A DNA stretch of 5,673 bases, taken from positions 1 to 5,673 of the forward strand of contig CAIUGQ010000649.1 of assembly GCA_903898725.1 (NCBI GenBank), in the 5' to 3' direction. Position 1 is the first letter of the stretch; the number at the start of each line of letters is the position of its first letter. Made by a program: the position numbers and the translations under genes. The notes below the pieces were generated by a model. It saw only the letters and a list, made by a program, of their open reading frames with translations, had not been told where the DNA came from and ran no database searches. Origin of the DNA: an uncultured Burkholderiales bacterium. GTDB lineage: Bacteria > Pseudomonadota > Gammaproteobacteria > Burkholderiales > Burkholderiaceae_E. Positions 1 to 5,673 of the stretch are shown piece by piece.

Positions 1-560
1 AGACGCGCGCACCCGAGCCGCCCGCCACCGCGCAGGCCCCCTCGCCCGCCAGCGCGAGGCCTGCGCCCTCCGCGATGCCCGCCGCCCCGCCCCCGCGGCC
101 GGCGACCGGCTGCGTGCTCGCGCTGCTCGATCCCGAAGATGGCCGCGTGCTCGGCCGTGTCCCCTTCAACGGCCTCGAGCGCAAGTTCGAGGTGTCCTTC
201 GCGCACCCGCTGCTGGGCACGCCGGTGCACGACGAGTACCGGGTCGACGGCGACTCGCTCGTGCTGGTGGCCGAACGCACCGAGGGGGTCCGCGAGGGGG
301 CGACGACCACCTCGTTCGGCGGCTCGATCGGCAGCGCATCCGGCGGATCGCTCGGCGGCCGCGAGGACGGCGCTGCCGGCGACGGCGAGACGCGCGGCAC
401 GCGACAGTTGCTCTATCGCCAGGTGCCTAAGCTGCTGGTGCGGACCACCCCCCAGCAGCGCGCCCGCCTGGTGCTCGACGGCGACCGGCCGCTGACGCGC
501 TACGCGGTGGCGCAGATCGAGCTGCGTCCGGTGGGCTGCGCGCTGCCCGTGGCGCGCTGA
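1..560 (+). CDS. DUF1850-like protein, 5' end outside window
   Basis: The reading frame is open from the window edge (first full codon at position 3) to TGA at 558-560, so the N-terminus is probably cut off. The first in-frame ATG at 75 has no Shine-Dalgarno sequence before it, and the codons upstream encode a Pro/Ala-rich stretch that reads as a linker. Counting from that ATG, residues 12-70 contain an FEVSFAHPLLGTPVHDEYRV segment followed by DGDSLVLVAER. Residues 112-152 carry PKLLVRTT and RLVLDGDRPLTRY. This order resembles DUF1850: an 'F.l.y.HS...tPv.e.yrv' strand pair, then a C-terminal 'l.i.g...l' strand. DUF1850 genes commonly sit beside TAXI-type TRAP transporter genes, which would lie to the left and are not visible. 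Residues 77-105 form a Gly/Ser/Thr-rich insert where the family usually has a short 'GAGMP'-like turn. The coding assignment is fairly secure; the family call rests on recalled motif shape only. The molecular function of DUF1850 is unknown. Confidence 0.6.
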   Translation, partial: TRAPEPPATAQAPSPASARPAPSAMPAAPPPRPATGCVLALLDPEDGRVLGRVPFNGLERKFEVSFAHPLLGTPVHDEYRVDGDSLVLVAERTEGVREGATTTSFGGSIGSASGGSLGGREDGAAGDGETRGTRQLLYRQVPKLLVRTTPQQRARLVLDGDRPLTRYAVAQIELRPVGCALPVAR

Positions 561-632
561 GGCGACGCGCCTGCGCGACGCGCTGACGCGAGGCGCGCAG
601 GCAACACGCTGAAGCGAGGCGCCGAGACAGCG
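555..632. repeat. Three degenerate 26-bp tandem repeats
   Basis: Three units begin exactly 26 bp apart, at 555, 581 and 607. Each opens with a 16-base core matching CGCTGANGCGAGGCGC. The seventh base differs in every copy (G, C, A), and copy 1 has C instead of G at core position 12. The remaining 10 bases of each unit are poorly conserved. The first unit starts in the last two codons of the upstream gene, so its CGCTGA contains that gene's stop codon; the other two units lie in the spacer. This may be an old local duplication of the gene's 3' end. No function is evident. Confidence 0.55.
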
Positions 633-682
633 CCGTGGCGGCCTGCGGGACGGTGCACACGCATCGCCCGAGGCACGCCACA

Positions 683-703
683 GGCCGGGCCCGCGGCCCG
701 GCC
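683..703 (-). terminator. Candidate hairpin terminator of the cyclase gene
   Basis: GGCCGGGC at 683-690 and GCCCGGCC at 696-703 form a perfect 8-bp all-GC stem with a 5-base loop. It begins 8 bases beyond the cyclase stop codon on the minus strand and lies between two convergent genes, where a bidirectional terminator would be expected. Neither side has a run of T, so it may only pause polymerase or protect the 3' end rather than act as a classical intrinsic terminator. The preceding stretch, 633-682, shows nothing recognisable. Confidence 0.4.
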
Positions 704-711
704 GATGTCGA

Positions 712-1827
712 TCAGGTCACCGCGATCGGGCCGCCGTTCGAGCCGGTCGCCCCCTTCATCGGTGCCGGCGAGAAGATGTAGACGAACTGGTATTTCTTCG
801 CCGCGATCAGCTCGTCGAACTGCAGGTTCTCGTGGTTGAAGATGCCGTGCTTGGTGATCAGCTCGGCGTGCACCGGGAACGCCAGCTTCGGGTCGGGGTT
901 CGGCACGACCTCGGTGGCCCAGGAGTCGGCGCCCGTCAGGCTGATGCCCTTCTCGATGCACCAGCGCGCGACCTCCAGCCCGATCCCGGGCTCGCCCGCG
1001 ACGAACCGGTCGTTGTTCTTCATCCAGAGCTTGCCCCAGCCGGTATTGAAGAACACCGCGTCGCCCGGCTTGATGTCGGCCTCGTTCATGCCCTGCTTCT
1101 GCAGCGCCGCCCGGACCCAGTCGAGCTTGATCTCCTGGCCCGCTTCCCACATCGCGCCGCGCGCGCCCTCCACGTCGATCAGGTGACCGCGCGTGAAGAA
1201 CGGCTTGACCTTCTCGATGCCGAGCTTCTGCAGCCCGTAGGCGCCGCCCACCTGCTGCTCGGTGAAGCCGTTGTAGTAGCGCATCTGGTTCTTGTCGCCG
1301 TCGGGCCCCATCTGGAGCCCGATGTGACCCAGCCCGTCGAACTGCGTGCCGCTCTGGCCGATCTCGGCGGCGAGGAACTCGTCGTTGTAGATCAGCTTGT
1401 TGTCGCCGAACGGGCCACCGGTCGGGCTGCCAGGGATGCGCAGCGAGAACGCGCGGGCGCCGAACATCGGCATGCCCTGTTCATAGACGCGACCGATCCG
1501 GAAGATCCTGCCGTCGCGGATCCACTTGGAGGCATCGAGCACCTTCTCGGGCGTGATCCAGTTCGACGCGCCGGCCTCGTCGTTCGGCCCCCAGCGCGAC
1601 GGCCACCACTGGCGCTGCGCGCCGGCTGCGGGCGTCTGCGCCTGCGCGCTCGCGATCAGCGGCGCACTGCCGTACTTGCCGTGCAGCGCGCCGGCCACGC
1701 CGATCACGCCGACGGCGGCGACGGCACTGCGGAAGAAGTCTCGGCGGGGGCTGTCGCCCTCGGCCTGCGGGGTCTGCTGGGACGGGTCCTGCTCGGGCGC
1801 AGGACTGCCTTGGGCGTCGTCGCTCAT
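712..1827 (-). CDS. Tat-exported cyclase-family metal-dependent hydrolase
   Basis: This is a 371-residue protein of the cyclase superfamily (PF04199), which includes kynurenine formamidase KynB and isatin hydrolase; members hydrolyse amides or lactams at a Mn or Zn site. The ATG at 1827 is chosen because GAGGAG lies 5 bases upstream; an in-frame TTG at 1857 has no such site and would place the Shine-Dalgarno inside the gene. Residues 26-33 (SPRRDFFR) are a twin-arginine motif. A hydrophobic stretch at about 34-48 and a likely cleavage near AQA (61-63) follow, predicting folded export to the periplasm. Mature landmarks include WWPSRWGPNDE (74-84), SGTQFDGLGHIG (159-170), GDAVFFNTGW (255-264), GADSW (299-303), VHAEL (319-323) and NHENL (331-335). 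The usual HxGTHxDxxxH ligand motif appears as Q158, Q162, D164 and H168, so two histidines are glutamines. The substrate cannot be named. The gene diverges from a CobW-family GTPase. Confidence 0.9.
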   Translation of the reverse strand: MSDDAQGSPAPEQDPSQQTPQAEGDSPRRDFFRSAVAAVGVIGVAGALHGKYGSAPLIASAQAQTPAAGAQRQWWPSRWGPNDEAGASNWITPEKVLDASKWIRDGRIFRIGRVYEQGMPMFGARAFSLRIPGSPTGGPFGDNKLIYNDEFLAAEIGQSGTQFDGLGHIGLQMGPDGDKNQMRYYNGFTEQQVGGAYGLQKLGIEKVKPFFTRGHLIDVEGARGAMWEAGQEIKLDWVRAALQKQGMNEADIKPGDAVFFNTGWGKLWMKNNDRFVAGEPGIGLEVARWCIEKGISLTGADSWATEVVPNPDPKLAFPVHAELITKHGIFNHENLQFDELIAAKKYQFVYIFSPAPMKGATGSNGGPIAVT

Positions 1828-1832
1828 CGGGT

Positions 1833-1838
1833 CTCCTC
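1833..1838 (-). promoter_or_regulatory. Ribosome-binding site deciding the cyclase start
   Basis: On the minus strand GAGGAG occupies 1838-1833 and leaves a 5-base gap (ACCCG) before the ATG at 1827. It fixes the start and excludes the upstream in-frame TTG at 1857, which would add ten residues before the Tat signal. Confidence 0.85.
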
Positions 1839-1879
1839 TGTATTCGTTCTGATGCAACTGGGTTGCCGGAAACGCGCAG

Positions 1880-1896
1880 CAGGAGCGGCTCTCCTG
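1880..1896. repeat. Inverted repeat in divergent control region (CAGGAG arms)
   Basis: CAGGAG at 1880-1885 and CTCCTG at 1891-1896 are perfect complements separated by CGGCT. The repeat would fall in the 5' leader of the cyclase transcript if the promoter proposed at 1926-1954 is right. It could be an RNA hairpin or a protein-binding site; the short arms mean chance cannot be excluded. Confidence 0.4.
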
Positions 1897-1900
1897 GCGA

Positions 1901-1918
1901 CGGCGATCTGAATCGCCG
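1901..1918. repeat. Inverted repeat in divergent control region, possible operator
   Basis: CGGCGAT at 1901-1907 and ATCGCCG at 1912-1918 are perfect 7-base arms with a 4-base spacer (CTGA). The repeat lies between the two divergent genes, next to the predicted start point of the cyclase transcript and upstream of the candidate GTPase -10. It is the best candidate operator in the window, or a hairpin at the 5' end of the cyclase mRNA. No known regulator consensus was recognised. Confidence 0.45.
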
Positions 1919-1935
1919 CACGGTCACGCTATGCT
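1908..1935 (+). promoter_or_regulatory. Weak candidate promoter for the CobW-family gene
   Basis: TATGCT at 1930-1935 matches four of six -10 bases. The best upstream hexamer is CTGAAT at 1908-1913, 16 bases away and only half matched. Transcription would begin near 1942 and give a leader of about 37 bases. The -10 overlaps the proposed minus-strand -10, so the two promoters would compete for polymerase. Confidence 0.25.
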
Positions 1936-1954
1936 CACTCGTGATCGCGGTCAA
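1926..1954 (-). promoter_or_regulatory. Candidate sigma-70 promoter for the cyclase gene
   Basis: On the minus strand TTGACC (1954-1949) matches five of six bases of a -35 box. It is followed after 17 bases by TAGCGT (1931-1926), a weak -10 with three matches including the first two and last positions. Transcription would start near 1919, giving a leader of about 90 bases that contains both inverted repeats at 1880-1918. Spacing and the -35 are good; the -10 is poor. Confidence 0.35.
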
Positions 1955-1966
1955 GATGTCGCGACT

Positions 1967-1972
1967 AAGGAG
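1967..1972 (+). promoter_or_regulatory. Ribosome-binding site fixing a TTG start
   Basis: AAGGAG at 1967-1972 sits 6 bases before TTG at 1979-1981. It favours this rare start over the in-frame ATG at 1931, which has no Shine-Dalgarno sequence. The ten bases AGGAGACCCG at 1968-1977 also occur, inverted, before the divergent cyclase gene. Confidence 0.8.
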
Positions 1973-1978
1973 ACCCGC

Positions 1979-3076
<1,098 letters not shown>

Positions 3077-5673
3077 TTACGCCGCCTGCATGCGCCGCTT
3101 GATCTCGACGACCGCTGCGCCGCCCTGCTGCCACTGCACCAGCAGGGCCTCGCGCTCCTTGGCCACCGCCTCGGCATGCTGCTCGCGGACGTGGCCGTAG
3201 CCGCGCACCCGCTCGGGCAGCGATGCGAGCTTGACCGCGACACCGTGGTTGTCCGCGTCCAGGCCGGCGATCACCCGCTCCAGGTCCGCCTCGTAGGTCG
3301 CGAGCAGCTCGCGCGCGAGACGCCGCTCCGACGAATTGCGGAACGGATCGAGCGCGCCACCGCGCAGGCCGCGCAGCGGGGCCATCAGCCGGAACGCGGT
3401 CATCAGCCACGGGCCGACCTCGCGCTTGACGAGCTTGCCCGAGACCGGATCGCGGCGCCCGAACGGTCCGCCGGCGACATGGAACTTGAGCTTGAAGTCG
3501 CCCTCGAAGGCGCGATCGAGCTCCTTGCGGAACTCGGGCCGCGCGTAGAGGCGCGCGACCTCCCACTCGTCCTTGTGCGCCATCAGCTTGAACAGGTACT
3601 TGGCGACCGCACGCGCGAGCGCATCGCCGCGTCCGAGGGCGGCCTCCGCCTGCTTGACGCGCTCGACGGCCGCCGCATAGCGGTTCGCGTAGGCCGCGTC
3701 CTGGTAGTCGGTCAGCCAGCCGATGCGCACCGCCATCAGCTCGGCGAGCGTCGCCGGCTTCTTCGGGTCGAAGCGGATCACCTGCGCGCTCGCGGGGCCC
3801 GAGCCGGTGGCGATCCGCTCGACGGCCGTCAGGTCGTGCGCGGCGCGGCGTCCCCACAGGAACGCACGGCGGTTGCTCTCGATGGCCACGCCGTTCAACT
3901 CGATCGCGCGGTCGATCGCCTCGAAGGTCAGCGGCACCAGGCCGCGCTGCCAGGCGGCGCCGAGCATGAACATGTTCGCGGTGATCGCGTCGCCCATCAG
4001 CGCCGTCGACAGGCGCAGCGCCTCCATCGCGAGGCCGCGCTCGCCGAACACGCCGGCGAGCTTGGCGGCCAGGCCGTCGGCGTCCGGGTTCCAGTCCGGG
4101 TTGCGCGAGAATTCCGAGGTCGGGACCATGTCGGTGCAGACCACGCCGCCGCTGCCGGCGCGCAGCTTCGAGAAGGTCTCGTCGCCGGCCGACACGATCA
4201 GGTCGCAGCCGATCAGCGCATCGGCCTCGCCGGTGGCCACCCGCGTGGCATGCAGCAGCGCCGGCTCGGGCGCGACCTTCACGTGCGAAAGCACCGCGCC
4301 GTACTTCTGCGCGAGGCCGGTGACGTCGAGGTTCGAGCTGAACAGGCCCTCGAGGTGGGCGGCGACCGCGAGGGTCTGGCCGATCGTCACGACCCCGGTG
4401 CCGCCGATGCCCGCGATGATGATCGCGTAGGACCGGTCGGGCCGCGCGATCGTCGGCATCGGCAGCGACGGGAAGGCCGCGTCGCCGGCAGCGGCGACCG
4501 CCGCGAGCGGATCGGCCACCGCGCCGTCGGCGGCACCGGCCTTGCGCACGCGGCCGCCCTCGACGGTCACGAAGCTCGGGCAGAAGCCTTCCTGGCAGGA
4601 GAAGTCCTTGTTGCAGGTCGACTGGTTGATGCGCCGCTTGCGGCCGAGCTCGGTCTCGAGCGGCTCGATCGACATGCAGTTCGTGACCTTGCCGCAGTCG
4701 CCGCAGCCCTCGCAGACCGCGCTGTTGATGAACGCGCGCTTGTCGGGATCGTTCCACTTGCCGCGCTTGCGCAGCCGCCGGCGCTCGGTCGCGCAGGGCT
4801 GGTCGTAGACGATCACCGAGACGTCGCCGTACTCGCGGAAGTCGCGCTGCACGGCGTCGAGCTCGGAGCGGTGGTGCACGGTGACGCCGGCCGGCAGCGA
4901 CACGCCCTGCCACTTGGTCGGATCGTCGCTCACCAGCGCGATCTTCTTCACGCCCTCGGCCGAGAGCTCGCCGATCGTCCCGGCGATGGTCAGCTCGCCG
5001 TCGATCTTCTGGCCGCCGGTCATCGACACGAAGCCGTTGTGCAGGATCTTGTAGGTGATCGGCACGTGTGCGGCCACCGCCTGGCGCAAGGCCAGGAAGC
5101 CCGAGTGGAAGTACGTGCCGTCGCCCATGTTCGCGAACACGTGCTTCTCGGTGGTGAACGGCTGCTGGCCGAGCCACATCGCGCCCTCGCCGCCCATGTG
5201 CGAGACGGTGGTCGTCTTGGTCGGGTCGACGAACATCGCCATCGTGTGGCAGCCGATGCCGGCGAGCGCGCGGCTGCCGTCGGGCAGCTTGGTGGAGCGC
5301 CCGTGCGGGCAGCCCGAGCAGAAGCTGGGGGCGCGCACCGGAGACGGGCCCTCGGACTTCGGCCCCGCGGCGTCGGCCGGCAGCGCCAGCGTGCAGCCGG
5401 GGTCGAGCGCGCGCAGCGCGTCGACGATCGCGGCGGCCACCATCGCAGGCGAGATCTCGCCGGCATTCGGGAAGATCGCGCTGCCGCGGTCCTCGGCGAA
5501 CATCGCGCCGGTGGCGAACTTGCCGCGGATCGCGGGCGCCCCGGCCAGACCGTACAGCGCGTTGCGCATCTGGTCCTCGAGCAGCGGACGCTTCTCCTCG
5601 ATGACCAGCACCGTGGACAGCCCCTGCGCGAACTCGCGCACGATCGTCGGGTCGAGCGGCCAGACCAGGCCGA
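3077..5673 (-). CDS. Indolepyruvate ferredoxin oxidoreductase, fused form, N-terminus outside window
   Basis: This fused 2-oxoacid:ferredoxin oxidoreductase oxidatively decarboxylates aryl-pyruvates (indolepyruvate, phenylpyruvate and relatives) to aryl-acetyl-CoA using thiamine pyrophosphate, Fe-S clusters and CoA. About 864 codons are present, ending in TAA at 3079-3077. The frame stays open to the right edge with family sequence (GLVWPLDPTI, then REFAQGL), so the GTG at 5641 is an internal valine. Fused members are usually about 1,150-1,200 residues, so roughly 300 N-terminal residues are missing. Domains in protein order: the thiamine-binding region at about 5323-5009, with FCSGCPHG, GIGCHTMAMF, and GDGTYFHSG paired with the downstream N of NGFVSMTGGQ. 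A seven-cysteine cluster region follows at 4714-4580 (CEGCGDC, NC, then CNKDFSCQEGFCP). A gamma-type domain at about 4426-3960 begins IIIAGIGGTGVVTIGQ. A C-terminal DUF6537-like domain spans about 3784-3107. Motifs look intact. Substrate range within the family is inferred. Confidence 0.95.
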   Translation of the reverse strand, partial: GLVWPLDPTIVREFAQGLSTVLVIEEKRPLLEDQMRNALYGLAGAPAIRGKFATGAMFAEDRGSAIFPNAGEISPAMVAAAIVDALRALDPGCTLALPADAAGPKSEGPSPVRAPSFCSGCPHGRSTKLPDGSRALAGIGCHTMAMFVDPTKTTTVSHMGGEGAMWLGQQPFTTEKHVFANMGDGTYFHSGFLALRQAVAAHVPITYKILHNGFVSMTGGQKIDGELTIAGTIGELSAEGVKKIALVSDDPTKWQGVSLPAGVTVHHRSELDAVQRDFREYGDVSVIVYDQPCATERRRLRKRGKWNDPDKRAFINSAVCEGCGDCGKVTNCMSIEPLETELGRKRRINQSTCNKDFSCQEGFCPSFVTVEGGRVRKAGAADGAVADPLAAVAAAGDAAFPSLPMPTIARPDRSYAIIIAGIGGTGVVTIGQTLAVAAHLEGLFSSNLDVTGLAQKYGAVLSHVKVAPEPALLHATRVATGEADALIGCDLIVSAGDETFSKLRAGSGGVVCTDMVPTSEFSRNPDWNPDADGLAAKLAGVFGERGLAMEALRLSTALMGDAITANMFMLGAAWQRGLVPLTFEAIDRAIELNGVAIESNRRAFLWGRRAAHDLTAVERIATGSGPASAQVIRFDPKKPATLAELMAVRIGWLTDYQDAAYANRYAAAVERVKQAEAALGRGDALARAVAKYLFKLMAHKDEWEVARLYARPEFRKELDRAFEGDFKLKFHVAGGPFGRRDPVSGKLVKREVGPWLMTAFRLMAPLRGLRGGALDPFRNSSERRLARELLATYEADLERVIAGLDADNHGVAVKLASLPERVRGYGHVREQHAEAVAKEREALLVQWQQGGAAVVEIKRRMQAA

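Noticed and set aside
75..77. ATG as the true start of the first gene
   Set aside because: No ribosome-binding sequence precedes it and the frame is open to position 3; it cannot be fully excluded, but an upstream start is more likely.
561..711. Small RNA, tRNA or CRISPR in the convergent spacer
   Set aside because: No tRNA-like fold or regular repeat-spacer pattern is present; the 26-bp repeats are contiguous and degenerate with no unique spacers.
832..1911. Plus-strand open frame of 359 codons opposite the cyclase gene
   Set aside because: It lies antisense to a gene with clear family motifs, has a biased Arg/Ala/Leu/Val composition and no recognisable domain; it is a GC-composition shadow.
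1931..1933. In-frame ATG as start of the CobW-family protein
   Set aside because: It has no Shine-Dalgarno sequence and would add 16 residues absent from the family; AAGGAG at 1967-1972 points to TTG at 1979.
5639..5641. GTG as the start of the oxidoreductase
   Set aside because: The frame and family similarity continue upstream to the window edge, so it is an internal codon of a protein cut by the boundary.

Overview
The window is very GC-rich DNA, mostly C or G at third codon positions, and densely coding. It looks like a chromosomal segment of an aerobic proteobacterium. A long fused indolepyruvate:ferredoxin oxidoreductase, a Tat-exported cyclase-family protein and a CobW/COG0523 GTPase together would suit a betaproteobacterium of the Burkholderiales. 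That placement is inference from gene content and base composition, not from a marker gene.

Layout, left to right. (1) Positions 1-560, plus strand: the 3' part of a small protein whose core resembles DUF1850; its reading frame is already open at the window edge. (2) Positions 561-711: a convergent spacer with three degenerate 26-bp tandem repeats and a perfect GC hairpin. (3) Positions 712-1827, minus strand: a cyclase-family (PF04199-like) metal-dependent hydrolase with a twin-arginine signal peptide. (4) Positions 1828-1978: a divergent control region with candidate back-to-back promoters, two inverted repeats and matching ribosome-binding regions on its two sides. (5) From 1979, plus strand: a CobW-family G3E GTPase with a strong Shine-Dalgarno site before a TTG start. 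This gene has no in-frame stop codon anywhere in the window, so a gene finder that requires a stop, or limits antisense overlap, could miss it. (6) About 3027-3067: a large GC hairpin between the convergent gene ends. (7) Positions 3077-5673, minus strand: the C-terminal three quarters of a fused indolepyruvate ferredoxin oxidoreductase whose 5' end lies beyond the right edge.

How the genes may work together. The oxidoreductase would convert aryl-pyruvates from aromatic amino-acid transamination to aryl-acetyl-CoA. The cyclase belongs to a superfamily that includes kynurenine formamidase and isatin hydrolase, so a shared role in aromatic or indole catabolism is possible but unproven. The cyclase and the CobW GTPase diverge from one short control region, which fits a metalloenzyme paired with a metallochaperone (inference). 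The most unusual signals are the missing CobW stop codon with a hairpin ahead of every possible stop, and the altered metal-ligand motif in the cyclase. No tRNA, rRNA, mobile element or CRISPR array was seen.
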